Source: Burkholderiales bacterium (GTDB lineage: Bacteria > Pseudomonadota > Gammaproteobacteria > Burkholderiales > Burkholderiaceae_C). Taken from it: 64,000 bases of DNA. The position numbers and the translations under genes were made by a program. Under the pieces are notes generated by a model. The model searched no databases and had not been told where the DNA came from. It was given only the letters and a program-made list of their open reading frames with translations. Location: contig JAFKGE010000016.1 of assembly GCA_017307865.1 (NCBI GenBank), positions 1 to 64,000 on the forward strand, read 5' to 3'. Shown here piece by piece: positions 7,740 to 16,781 of the stretch. The number at the start of each line of letters is the position of its first letter. The first letter of the stretch is position 1.

Positions 7740-9575
7740 CTAGTGGACAGCCCCCTGATCGCCGCCCGGACTCTGCTGATGGCTGCGCTGGATGGCCCAC
7801 ATCTGGGCGTAGGCGCCGTGCGCGGCCAGCAGCTCCAGGTGGGTGCCGCGCTCGACGATGCGCCCCTGGCTCATCACCAGGATCTGATGCGCGTCGACGA
7901 TGGTCGACAGCCGGTGGGCGATGACCAGGGTGGTCTTGCCCTGCGCGGCGCTGGCCAGCTCGGCCTGGATGGCGCGCTCGTTGGCCGAGTCCAGCGCGCT
8001 GGTGGCCTCGTCGAAGATCAGCACCGGCGGGTCCTTCAGCAGGGTGCGGGCAATGGCCACGCGCTGCTTCTCGCCGCCCGACAGCTTCAGCCCGCGCTCG
8101 CCCACCATGGTGTCGTAGCCCCTGGGCGTGGACACGATGAAGTCGTGGATGCGCGCGGCGCGCGCCACCGCCTGCACCTCCTCGTCGCTCGCGCCCGGGC
8201 GGCCGTAGCGGATGTTGTAGGCGATGGTGTCGTTGAACAGCACGGTGTCCTGCGGCACGATGCCGATGGCGCGGCGCACGCTGGCCTGGGTGACGGCGCG
8301 GATGTCCTGGCCGGCGATGCGCACCGTGCCCTGCTGGGGGTCATAAAAGCGATAGAGCAGCCGCGCCAGCGTCGATTTGCCCGAGCCCGAGGGGCCGACC
8401 ACCGCCACCGTCCTGCCGGCCGGGATGGTGAACGTGACGTCGTGCAGGATGGGCCGCTCGCTCTCGTAGGCAAAGCCGACGTGCTCGAAGCTCACATCGA
8501 CCGGGCCGTTGGTGTGCAGCTCGGGCGCGCCGGGTGCGTCGGCCACCTCGCGCGGGCGGTCCATCAGCGCGAACATGCGGTGCAGGTCGGTCAGGTTCTG
8601 CTTGAGCTCGCGGTAGATCACGCCCAGGAAGTTGAGCGGGATGTACAGCTGGATCATGAAGGCGTTGATCATCACCAGGTCGCCGATGGACAGGTGCCCG
8701 TCGGCCACGCCCGCGGTGGCGCGCCACAGCATGGCCACCAGGCCGATGCCGATGATGAGCTGCTGGCCGGTGTTGAGCAGCGACAGCGAGGACTGGGATT
8801 TGAGGCGCGAGCGCTGGTAGCGGCGCAGGCTCTCGTCGTAGCGGCGCGACTCGAAGCCCTCGTTGCCGAAATACTTGACGGTCTCGTAATTCAGCAGCGA
8901 GTCGATGGCGTGGTTGTGCGCGGCCGAGTCGGCGCTGTTGGCCTCGACGCGAACGCGCGTGCGCCATTCGGTCACCCACACGGTGAACACCACGTAGGCG
9001 CCCAGGGCGGCCAGCGTGATCCAGACAAAGCCGGCGTCGAAGCGCGTGCCCAGGATGGCCAGCACCAGTGCCACCTCCACCAGCGTGGGGATGATGGAGT
9101 ACAGCGAGTAGGTGATCAGCGCCTCGATGGCGCGCACGCCGCGCTCGATGTCGCGCGTCATGCCGCCGGTCTGGCGCTCCAGGTGAAAGCGCAGGCTGAG
9201 CGAGTGCAGATGCTCGAAGGTCTGCAGCGCCACCTGGCGCGTGGCGCCCTGCGTGGCCTTGGAAAACACCAGCTCGCGCAGCTCGGTGAACACGGTGGTC
9301 ATCAGGCGCAACAGGCCGTAGGCCAGCAGCAGCCCGACCGGCACCACCACCAAGGCCAGCGGGTCGCCCGCCTTGATGTTCATGCGGTCGACCAGGTCCT
9401 TCAGCAGGATGGGCACGCCCACGTTGGACAGCTTGGCGCCGGTCACCATCAGCAGCGCCGCGCCCACGCGCCAGCGGTAGCGCCACAGGTAGGGCGCCAG
9501 GCGCGCCAGCGTGCGCCAGTCCGACTGGGGGGCCGTGCCCGCGGGCATGGGCATGGGCTCAGCGGCGGCGCGCAT
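7740..9575 (-). CDS. ABC exporter, fused permease/ATPase (Atm1/HMT1 class)
   Basis: 611-aa half-transporter. The N-terminal membrane domain (roughly residues 30-330) contains SLRFHLERQTGGMTRDIERG and DSLLNYETVKYFGNE, blocks characteristic of Atm1/ABCB7-type exporters that move glutathione-linked metal or sulfur compounds. The ATPase domain has Walker [10 protein letters not shown] near residue 393, signature LSGGEKQR near 494, Walker B VLIFDEATSALD and the switch His in VIAHRLSTI. It would work as a homodimer in the inner membrane. Starts at MPMPAG, 7 or 9 codons in, are equally plausible, because the divergent thioesterase gene is very close. It is not part of the gltIJKL unit downstream. 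Confidence 0.85.
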   Translation of the reverse strand: MRAAAEPMPMPAGTAPQSDWRTLARLAPYLWRYRWRVGAALLMVTGAKLSNVGVPILLKDLVDRMNIKAGDPLALVVVPVGLLLAYGLLRLMTTVFTELRELVFSKATQGATRQVALQTFEHLHSLSLRFHLERQTGGMTRDIERGVRAIEALITYSLYSIIPTLVEVALVLAILGTRFDAGFVWITLAALGAYVVFTVWVTEWRTRVRVEANSADSAAHNHAIDSLLNYETVKYFGNEGFESRRYDESLRRYQRSRLKSQSSLSLLNTGQQLIIGIGLVAMLWRATAGVADGHLSIGDLVMINAFMIQLYIPLNFLGVIYRELKQNLTDLHRMFALMDRPREVADAPGAPELHTNGPVDVSFEHVGFAYESERPILHDVTFTIPAGRTVAVVGPSGSGKSTLARLLYRFYDPQQGTVRIAGQDIRAVTQASVRRAIGIVPQDTVLFNDTIAYNIRYGRPGASDEEVQAVARAARIHDFIVSTPRGYDTMVGERGLKLSGGEKQRVAIARTLLKDPPVLIFDEATSALDSANERAIQAELASAAQGKTTLVIAHRLSTIVDAHQILVMSQGRIVERGTHLELLAAHGAYAQMWAIQRSHQQSPGGDQGAVH

Positions 9576-9619
9576 GTTGGAAAATGTCTTTCATCGATTC
9601 CTCACAGGACATTGTGCCG

Positions 9620-10084
9620 ATGCCATCCGATCCCCGCCCAAGCACCGTGCTGCGCCCGCCCAACGAGACCGCGGTCAACGCCCCCTACGAGCCCCTGCCG
9701 GCCGACCACACGCTGGTGCTGAAGGTCATCCCCATGCCCAGCGACGCCAACGCCAACGGCGACATCTTCGGCGGCTGGGTGATGGCCCAGGTGGACCTGG
9801 CCGGCTCGGTGCTGCCGGCGCGCTATGCCCAGGGGCGCATGGCCACGGTGGCGGTCAACCAGTTCATCTTCAAGCAGCCGGTGCGGGTGGGCGACATCCT
9901 CTCGCTGGTGGCCAAGATGGAGCGCATCGGCCGCAGCTCGATGACGGTGAGCGTGGGCGTGTATGCCGAGCGCATCCGCAACCAGGGGCACTACATCAAG
10001 GTGACCGAGGCGCAGCTGACCTACGTGGCCATCGACGACGAAGGCCGCCCGCGCCCGGTGCCGGTGCACGACCTGGCGCCCTGA
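9620..10084 (+). CDS. Acyl-CoA thioesterase, hotdog fold (YciA family)
   Basis: About 154 aa, single hotdog domain. The block IPMPSDANANGDIFGGWVMAQVD carries the signature of YciA/Acot thioesterases, with the catalytic Asp in NGDIFGGW. VAVNQFIFKQPVRVGDI and the later SMTVSVGVYAE are the usual beta strands. The enzyme hydrolyses acyl-CoA thioesters in the cytoplasm. I preferred the start at MPSDPRP because AGGA lies about 10 nt upstream. An ATG at 9584 adds 12 residues but leaves almost no room for promoters between this and the divergent exporter gene. It faces a second hotdog gene convergently. Confidence 0.88.
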   Translation: MPSDPRPSTVLRPPNETAVNAPYEPLPADHTLVLKVIPMPSDANANGDIFGGWVMAQVDLAGSVLPARYAQGRMATVAVNQFIFKQPVRVGDILSLVAKMERIGRSSMTVSVGVYAERIRNQGHYIKVTEAQLTYVAIDDEGRPRPVPVHDLAP

Positions 10085-10089
10085 CCGCG

Positions 10090-10575
10090 TCAGGAAACGA
10101 TGTAGGCCGCCGCGCCGGTCGACAGCAGGCTGCCGTCGGCGGCGTGAAAGGCCATGCGCGTGCTGGCCACGCGCGAACCCAGGCGGATCACCTCGGCGCT
10201 GGCCGTGAAGTGCGTCCCCACGCCGGGGCGCAGGTAGTCCACGCGCAGGTCGATGGTGCCCAGCTTGGTGAAGCGCGCCAGGCGCTGCTCGGGCGCCTCG
10301 TCCATGTGGCGCGCGCCGATGGCGGCCATCACCGCGATGCCGCCGGTGGCGTCCAGCGCCGCGCTGATCACGCCGCCGTGCAGGCGCTGGTGCTGAAAGT
10401 GGCCGATCAGCTCCGGGCGCATGTCGATGCGGCAGCACACCCGCTCGCCCGCGAGCTCGACCAGCTGGAGCCCCAGCAGCTGGTTGAAGGCGATGCGCTC
10501 TTCGAACATCTGCGTGAGCGCGGCGACAAAGGCGGGCTCGAAGGGCTGGGCAGGGGCGGCGGGTTTGGGGTTCAT
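10090..10575 (-). CDS. Thioesterase-family protein (YigI-like hotdog)
   Basis: 161-aa single hotdog protein. FNQLLGLQLVEL and HGGVISAALDATGGIAV match the conserved parts of the YigI/PaaI-type thioesterases, the HGG motif lying on the central helix. The downstream IDLRVDYLRPG is the usual strand near the active site. YigI-type enzymes cleave medium- and long-chain acyl-CoA; the substrate here is unproven. It is convergent with the YciA-type gene (5-bp gap) and lies downstream of the enoyl-CoA isomerase-like gene on the same strand, across a family A repeat. The setting suggests acyl-CoA metabolism. Confidence 0.8.
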   Translation of the reverse strand: MNPKPAAPAQPFEPAFVAALTQMFEERIAFNQLLGLQLVELAGERVCCRIDMRPELIGHFQHQRLHGGVISAALDATGGIAVMAAIGARHMDEAPEQRLARFTKLGTIDLRVDYLRPGVGTHFTASAEVIRLGSRVASTRMAFHAADGSLLSTGAAAYIVS

Positions 10576-10599
10576 GCTTCAGGCGACAGACGCGACAAC

Positions 10600-10650
10600 T
10601 ATCATAATCATAGCTGCTCGCGCTTATGCGACGGGCGCCAAGGCCTCAAA
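10600..10650 (+). repeat. Family A repeat, copy 2
   Basis: Contains TCATAGCTGCTCGCGCTT followed by GGGCGCCAAGGCCTC, the family A order. It fills the gap between the YigI-like gene and the enoyl-CoA isomerase-like gene, and its right edge carries the TGA stop of the latter. Confidence 0.75.
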
Positions 10651-11419
10651 GCTTGCTGAAGTCGGGCTTGCGCTTCTGCGCGAAGGCGGCAAAGGCCTCG
10701 CGCGCGGCGGGCTCGTGCAGCATGCGGCCGAAGACCTCGCCCTCCTCGTCCATGCGCGCCAGCACCGCCGCCTGCTGGCCGCCCTTCATCAGGCGCTTGG
10801 TGGCGATCAGCGCGCTCATCGGCTTGGCCGCCAGCTTGCGCGCCTGGGCCTGGGCAATGGCGTTGCACTCGGTGGGCGGCACCACGCGGTTGACCAGGCC
10901 CACTTCCAGCGCCGCCTCGGCCATGAAGGGCTCGCCCAGCAACAGCGCCTCGGCCGCGCGGTGCAGCCCGAACATCTGCGGCAGCAGCAGGCTGGAGCCG
11001 GCCTCGGGCACCAGGCCCAGGTTGACGAAGGGCAGCGCGAAGGCGGCGTTGTCGCCGGCGTAGACCAGGTCGCAGTGCAGCAGCAAGGTGGTGCCCACGC
11101 CCACGGCCGGGCCGCAGACCGCCGCCACGATGGGCTTGGGAAAGCTGGCGAGGGCGCGCAGAAAGCGCCACACCGGCTGCTGCTCGCGCGGGCCGGGGTC
11201 GGCCGGCGCGGCCTGGAAGTCGCCGATGTCGTTGCCGGCCGAAAACACCGTGGCATCGCCCTGGATCAGCACCACGCGCACGGCGGCGTCCTGTGCCGCC
11301 CGCTCCAGGCCGTCGGCCAGCGCGGCGTACATGGCGCGGGTGATGGAGTTTTTCTTGTCGACCCGGTTGAAGGTCAGGGTCATCACGCCGGCTTCGACGT
11401 GGGTGAGGATGTCGCTCAT
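10646..11419 (-). CDS. Enoyl-CoA hydratase/isomerase family protein, probable delta3-delta2-enoyl-CoA isomerase
   Basis: 257-aa crotonase-fold protein. The oxyanion-hole blocks are FSAGNDIGDF (about residues 62-71) and CGPAVGVGTTLLLHCD. The hydratase glutamate normally found in a GGGCELA block is absent (VGTTLLLHCD here). Instead LVPEAGSSLLLP carries the Glu that is catalytic in the ECI/PECI isomerases (usually PEGCSS). I therefore infer isomerase rather than hydratase activity, acting on unsaturated acyl-CoA. An AGGAG ribosome site is well placed before the ATG. It lies 25 bp downstream of the ClC gene on the same strand, so the two may be co-transcribed, an odd pairing. Confidence 0.8.
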   Translation of the reverse strand: MSDILTHVEAGVMTLTFNRVDKKNSITRAMYAALADGLERAAQDAAVRVVLIQGDATVFSAGNDIGDFQAAPADPGPREQQPVWRFLRALASFPKPIVAAVCGPAVGVGTTLLLHCDLVYAGDNAAFALPFVNLGLVPEAGSSLLLPQMFGLHRAAEALLLGEPFMAEAALEVGLVNRVVPPTECNAIAQAQARKLAAKPMSALIATKRLMKGGQQAAVLARMDEEGEVFGRMLHEPAAREAFAAFAQKRKPDFSKL

Positions 11420-11444
11420 GCAGGCTCCTGGGTGAAAGAAGGGT

Positions 11445-13247
11445 TCATTCGTCGGCGTCGCGCGCGCCCGGCCGGGGCCAGCGCGCGGAGGTCAGGAAAA
11501 AGCGCTCGCGCTGCGATTCTTCCTCGTAGGCGGCGCGCCGCGGCTTGACCAGGTCGCTGCGGCTGACGATGCCGACCAGCCGGCGCGTCTCGGGCGCGTC
11601 GATGACGGGCAGCCGCTCGATGTCCAGCGCCGCCATGCGCGAGGCCACCATGCGCAGGGTTTCCGCCGGCAGGGCAAAGGCCTCGGTCGGCGCCGCGATC
11701 AGGCTGGCGACCGGCTGCGCCAGCAGCGCCGCATCCAGGTTCAGGAAGTCGGCCCGCTCGACCATCGCCAGCAGCCGCCCGTCCTGCTGCACGGGGTAGG
11801 CGCGCTGCGACTGGCTGCTGCCGAAGTATCGGTCGATGACGTCGGCGATGGGCAGCTGCGCCTCGATCGCCTTCACCTCGCGCGTCATCACGTCGGCGAT
11901 GAAGCTCTGCTCCAGCGGGTCGACGCCGTACTCGCGGTAGATGCGCCGGCCGCGCCGCACGATCTTCTCGGTCAGGATGGAGTGCGGCATCACGATCACC
12001 GTGAAGGCGTAGGCCACGATGCAGCCCAGCAGCAGCGGCAGGATGGCATTGGCGTCGTGCGTCAGGCCGAAGGCGAACACGATGGACATCAGCGGCGCGC
12101 CCAGCGTGCCCGCCATGGTAGCGGCCAGGCACACCAGCACCCACAGCTGGATGTCGGCGCCGGGCAGCCAGCGCCCGATCACCACGCCCAGGCCGGCGCC
12201 CATGGTCATCAGCGGCGCCAGCGTGCCGCCCGAGGTGTTGGAGCCCAGCGCCACGGCCCAGATGATGGCCTTGACGATGACCAGGCTGGCGGCCGTGGCC
12301 AGCACCAGGTTGTTGGCCAGCAGGTCGCCGATCACGTCGTAGCCCACGCCCAGTGCGCGCGGCTGAAAGTAGCCGCCGATGCCCACCACCAGCCCGCCCA
12401 GCGCCGGCCACCACATCCAGTGGATGGGCAGGCGGGCAAAGCCGTCCTCGATCCAGTGGTACAGACGCGTGACCACCGTCGACAGCACGCCGCAGGCCAG
12501 GCCGGCGGCGATGGCCGAAACGATGGCGATCGCCGTCGGCTCGCTGGTGGTCATCGGAAACAGCGGCCCGCTCTCATACCACAGCGGGCGCAGAAAGCCT
12601 GCCACCGCACAGGCGATGGCCACCGGCAGCAGGCTGCGCGGACGCAGCTCGAACAGCATCAGCTCGACCGCGAACAGCACCGCCGCCACCGGCGTGCCGA
12701 ACACCGCCGTCATGCCGGCGCAGGCGCCCGCCACCAGCAGCGCCTTGCGCTCGACCGAGGTCAGGCTGACGGCCTGCGCCAGCAGCGATGCCGCCGCGCC
12801 GCCGGTGACGATGACCGGCCCCTCGGCGCCGAACGGGCCGCCGCTGCCGATCACGATGCCCGACACCACCGGCTTGAGCATGGCCACCTTGGGCGACATG
12901 CGGCTCTTGCCGTAGAGGATGGCCTCGATAGCCTCCGGAATGCCGTGGCCGCGAATTTTTTCGGTACCGTAGCGCGCCGCCAGGCCGGCGATCAGTCCGC
13001 CGATGGCCGGCACGATGATGACCCAGGCGCCCAGCTGGTTGTCGGCCGGCGAGCGCGCCACGAACGACAGGCTCTGAAAGAAAAACAGGTTGGTGAAGAA
13101 GCGGATCGCCATCAGCAGCACGTAGGCGCCGATCGAGCTGATGACGCCGATGACGATGGCCAGGCCCGACAGCAGCAGGAAGCGGTCCTGACCGTAGAAA
13201 TCGCGCCACTGCGGGCTCGCGGCGGTGTCAGGCTGGGGCGCGGTCAT
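11445..13247 (-). CDS. ClC-family chloride channel/antiporter with C-terminal CBS domains
   Basis: 600-aa protein. The ClC membrane domain spans roughly residues 25-430. Its selectivity motifs are visible in variant form: GHGIPEAIEAI (GSGIP position), GPFGAEGPVIVTGG (GREGP position, with Ala for Arg) and SGGTLAPLMTMG (GxFxP position). Two CBS motifs follow, one beginning IADVMTREVKAIEA and one containing MAALDIERLPVID and LVGIVSRSDLVKP; CBS pairs bind adenine nucleotides and gate the channel. It moves chloride or another anion through the inner membrane, either as channel or proton antiporter; which is not decided by sequence. Its start faces the divergent TDT carrier. Confidence 0.9.
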   Translation of the reverse strand: MTAPQPDTAASPQWRDFYGQDRFLLLSGLAIVIGVISSIGAYVLLMAIRFFTNLFFFQSLSFVARSPADNQLGAWVIIVPAIGGLIAGLAARYGTEKIRGHGIPEAIEAILYGKSRMSPKVAMLKPVVSGIVIGSGGPFGAEGPVIVTGGAAASLLAQAVSLTSVERKALLVAGACAGMTAVFGTPVAAVLFAVELMLFELRPRSLLPVAIACAVAGFLRPLWYESGPLFPMTTSEPTAIAIVSAIAAGLACGVLSTVVTRLYHWIEDGFARLPIHWMWWPALGGLVVGIGGYFQPRALGVGYDVIGDLLANNLVLATAASLVIVKAIIWAVALGSNTSGGTLAPLMTMGAGLGVVIGRWLPGADIQLWVLVCLAATMAGTLGAPLMSIVFAFGLTHDANAILPLLLGCIVAYAFTVIVMPHSILTEKIVRRGRRIYREYGVDPLEQSFIADVMTREVKAIEAQLPIADVIDRYFGSSQSQRAYPVQQDGRLLAMVERADFLNLDAALLAQPVASLIAAPTEAFALPAETLRMVASRMAALDIERLPVIDAPETRRLVGIVSRSDLVKPRRAAYEEESQRERFFLTSARWPRPGARDADE

Positions 13248-13303
13248 GCGGTTCGGCTTTTTGGGGTGGGCGCGGGCGGGCCCGTGACGTCCTCGCTCCG
13301 ATG

Positions 13304-13328
13304 GCTGGCCCCGTGCGGCGGGGCCAGC
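13304..13328. other. Hairpin in the divergent ClC/TDT intergenic region
   Basis: A perfect 9-bp stem, GCTGGCCCC paired with GGGGCCAGC around a 7-nt loop, lies in the 144-bp region between the two divergent genes. It may be a regulator site or a structured 5' leader; nothing else decisive is visible in the gap. Confidence 0.35.
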
Positions 13329-13391
13329 GCAAAATTTTAATCCGCGTCAAGGCGCGTCCCGGTCCGCTGCCCGGCACCGCACAATGGCCGC

Positions 13392-14477
<1,086 letters not shown>

Positions 14478-14478
14478 A

Positions 14479-15081
14479 TCAGCGTTGCGCCAACGCCTCG
14501 CGCAGCCAGTCCAGCCGGTCTTGCCCCCAGAACATCTGCTGGCCGACAAACATGGTCGGCGCGCCGAACACGCCGCGCGCCACGGCTTCCTCGGTGACGG
14601 CCTTCAGGCGGTCCTTGACCGGCTGCTGGCCGGCCTGCGCCAGCAGCTCGGCCGGATCGAAGCCCGCGGCGTGCAGCACGGCGCCGACCACGGCCGCATC
14701 GCCCATGTTCTTTTCATCGACCCACATGGCGTGGAACATGGCGCGGCAGTAGTCGCCAAAGCGCGCGCCGCCATCCAGCATCTGCATGGCCGTGGCGCCG
14801 CGCATCAGCAGCAGGGTGTTGATGGGAAAGTGCGGGTTGAAGCGCATCGGCACGCCGTAGCGCGCGGCGTACAGCTCGAGGTCGCGGCGGATGTAGCGGC
14901 TCTTGGCCGGCACCTCGGCTGGCGAGCGATTGCCCGTGGCCTGAAACACGCCGCCCAGCAGCATGGGCTTGTGGACCAGCTCGGCGCCGGCCTGCTCGCA
15001 CAGCGCGGGCAACTGAGTCCAGGCCAGATAGGTGGCGGGGCTGCCGAAGTCGAAGTAAAACTCCACGGTCTTGCGGGTCAT
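14479..15081 (-). CDS. 2-hydroxychromene-2-carboxylate isomerase family (DsbA-like) protein
   Basis: 200-aa thioredoxin-fold protein of the HCCA isomerase / kappa-GST family. It begins MTRKTVEFYFDFGSPATYLA: FDFGSP is the conserved N-terminal motif, in which Ser replaces the DsbA cysteine pair. FNPHFPINTLLLMRG and GVFGAPTMFVGQQMFWGQDRL are the other hallmark blocks. Relatives isomerise aromatic breakdown intermediates with glutathione or act as glutathione transferases; the substrate here is unknown. The start at MTRK lies just after the SDR gene (11-bp gap), making it the last gene of the beta-oxidation operon. Confidence 0.88.
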   Translation of the reverse strand: MTRKTVEFYFDFGSPATYLAWTQLPALCEQAGAELVHKPMLLGGVFQATGNRSPAEVPAKSRYIRRDLELYAARYGVPMRFNPHFPINTLLLMRGATAMQMLDGGARFGDYCRAMFHAMWVDEKNMGDAAVVGAVLHAAGFDPAELLAQAGQQPVKDRLKAVTEEAVARGVFGAPTMFVGQQMFWGQDRLDWLREALAQR

Positions 15082-15092
15082 GGCTCGGGCCT

Positions 15093-15836
15093 TCAAAACT
15101 TTTCTATCCAGGGGCGCAGATCGAGTTCGTGCGTCCAGGCATCGCGCGGCTGGCGGTGCAGCATCACGTACTGGGCGGCGATGTGCTCGGGGTTCAAGAT
15201 GCCGTCCTGCGCCTTCAGGGCGTAGCGCTCGGGAAACTGCGTGCGGATGAACTCGGTGTCGATGCCGCCGTCGATTACGGGATGCGCCACGTGGATGCCC
15301 TCGGGCCCCAGCTCGCGCGCCATGCTTTGCGCCAGCGCGCGCAGCGCCGCCTTGGCGCCGGAAAAGGCCGCGAAGCGCGCGCTGCCGCGCAGCGAGGCGG
15401 TGGCCCCGGTGAACAGGATGGTGCCGCGCTGCCCGCCGGCCGGCAGGGGCCGCGCCATCATGCGCTTGGCCACTTCGCGCGCGTTCAGAAAGCCGGCGAA
15501 GCAGGCCATCTCCCACACCTTGAAATACTTGCGCGCGGTCTCGGTCAGGATGCTCTCGGGCACGTTGGCGCCGATGTTGAACACCAGCACCTCGATCGGG
15601 CCGACCTCGCGCTCGATGCGCTCGACGAGCGCCACCACCTCGTCCTCCTTGCGCGCGTCGCTGCCGAAGGCATGCGCGATGCCGCCCGCGGCCTCGATCT
15701 GCGCCACCAGCGGCGCCAGCTTGTCGGCCTGGCGGCGCGTGACGCAGGTGGCGTAGCCCTCGCGCGCAAAGGCGCGGGCGATGGCGCCGCCGGTGGCGTC
15801 ACCGGCGCCGACGATGAGGGCGGCTTTGTGGGTCAT
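15093..15836 (-). CDS. SDR family protein with atypical active site (SDR_c10-like)
   Basis: 247-aa short-chain dehydrogenase/reductase fold. The nucleotide-binding motif is altered (VGAGDATGGAIA instead of TGxxxGxG). The catalytic Tyr-x3-Lys is Phe-x3-Lys here (FSGAK, about residue 160), while the upstream Ser region (ILFTGATASLRG) is present only as TGA. The classical SDR subgroup 10 is defined by exactly these departures, so a normal dehydrogenase reaction is doubtful. The start at MTHKAALIVG directly follows the thioesterase gene (8-bp gap). Position in a beta-oxidation operon suggests an acyl-CoA-related role, which is inference. Confidence 0.85.
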   Translation of the reverse strand: MTHKAALIVGAGDATGGAIARAFAREGYATCVTRRQADKLAPLVAQIEAAGGIAHAFGSDARKEDEVVALVERIEREVGPIEVLVFNIGANVPESILTETARKYFKVWEMACFAGFLNAREVAKRMMARPLPAGGQRGTILFTGATASLRGSARFAAFSGAKAALRALAQSMARELGPEGIHVAHPVIDGGIDTEFIRTQFPERYALKAQDGILNPEHIAAQYVMLHRQPRDAWTHELDLRPWIEKF

Positions 15837-15844
15837 GGCGAGCG

Positions 15845-16705
15845 TCACTCCTTGAAGTAAACCACCTGGTGCGTGGTCGCCAGCAGTTGACCGCTCGCGC
15901 TCCACACTTCGCCGCTCTGGTCGAAGTAGCCGTTGAAAAAGCGCTGCCCGCGCGCCTGCGCCAGCACGTGGCCGGTGCCGCAGGCGGCCAGCAGCGCGGC
16001 GTCGACGTGGAAATAGACCGAAAACGAGATGGTGCCGATCGGCGTGCGGGTGGCGCGGCGCAGCCACACGCGGGGGTAGAAGCTGTCGCACAGCGCCGTC
16101 AGGCTGGCGTAGTCCAGCGGGCGCGGCGGCTCGTCGCGCACCCACAGGCCGGTTTCGCTGCCCGGCGTTTCGGCGCCGTCCCATTCGCGCGGCATCGGGC
16201 CTTCGAAGAAGCGCATGTCGTAGCAGCCGAACCAGGCCACGTGCGCGATGCGCGGCGCGCTGGGCACTTCATCGGCCGCGGGCACCGCCGGCATCGCGCG
16301 GTCGGTGGCGCCCCAGGTGGCGCGCCGCACGGCCGTAACCGCGGTGGCGGTGAACACCACGGCGTCCCGGCCCGACGCAGCGGGCTGGTGCACGGTGACG
16401 GTCCAGTGCTGGGTCGAGCGGTTGGTGCGCGCCGGCACGGCCTCGACCGTGAACGGGCCGTCGGCCAGCGCGGCGGCGAAGTTGCCGGTGAAGGCCACCG
16501 GCTCGCCCAGCCGGTCGGGGTGGAGCAGCACCGCCTGCAGCGCCTGCGCGGCGGTGATGCCGCCAAAGGGGCCGACCATGTTGGCGTAGTCGGCGCTGGT
16601 GTGGCCACGAAAGCGCCGCGGCGCACCGGCCGCGCCGGCCGGCAACGGCTGCAGCGCCACCGCGCGATCGAAAGCGTGCTCGGCGCGACCCGCATCCCCA
16701 TCCAT
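15845..16705 (-). CDS. Acyl-CoA thioesterase, double-hotdog TesB-like
   Basis: 286-aa protein of the TesB/4HBT_3 type, two hotdog repeats in tandem. The first half contains YANMVGPFGGITAAQALQAV, in which FGG is the conserved turn, and VPARTNRSTQHWTVTV. The second half ends ISFSVYFHVDA and GQRFFNGYFDQSGEVWSASG, typical of the second domain, with QLLATTHQVVYF at the end. It would hydrolyse acyl-CoA to free acid and CoA. It sits between the thiolase and SDR genes in the same direction, separated from the thiolase by a family A repeat that begins right at its start codon. Confidence 0.82.
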   Translation of the reverse strand: MDGDAGRAEHAFDRAVALQPLPAGAAGAPRRFRGHTSADYANMVGPFGGITAAQALQAVLLHPDRLGEPVAFTGNFAAALADGPFTVEAVPARTNRSTQHWTVTVHQPAASGRDAVVFTATAVTAVRRATWGATDRAMPAVPAADEVPSAPRIAHVAWFGCYDMRFFEGPMPREWDGAETPGSETGLWVRDEPPRPLDYASLTALCDSFYPRVWLRRATRTPIGTISFSVYFHVDAALLAACGTGHVLAQARGQRFFNGYFDQSGEVWSASGQLLATTHQVVYFKE

Positions 16706-16771
16706 AAAAATCCTAAATTAATAGCTGCCGGCGCTTGTCAGACAAGCGCCAGAGGCCGATTCGACTCATAT
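16706..16771 (+). repeat. Family A repeat, copy 3
   Basis: Contains TTAATAGCTGCCGGCGCTTG then CAAGCGCCAGAGGCC and an A/T-rich edge. The centre is a 10-bp perfect inverted repeat (GGCGCTTGTC/GACAAGCGCC) with a 1-nt loop, the most symmetric copy seen. It fills the thiolase-thioesterase gap. Confidence 0.78.
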
Positions 16772-16781
16772 TCCGTGAAGC

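Noticed and set aside
7727-7750. Short direct repeat CTAGTGGACA as an insertion target-site duplication
   Set aside because: The copies are only 13 bp apart with nothing between them; it is kept only as a possible regulator site near the gltI promoter.
14479-15516. A 345-codon fusion of SDR-antisense sequence with the DsbA-like protein
   Set aside because: Only the part from MTRKTVEFYF on matches the family; the N-terminal part reads the SDR gene in another frame.
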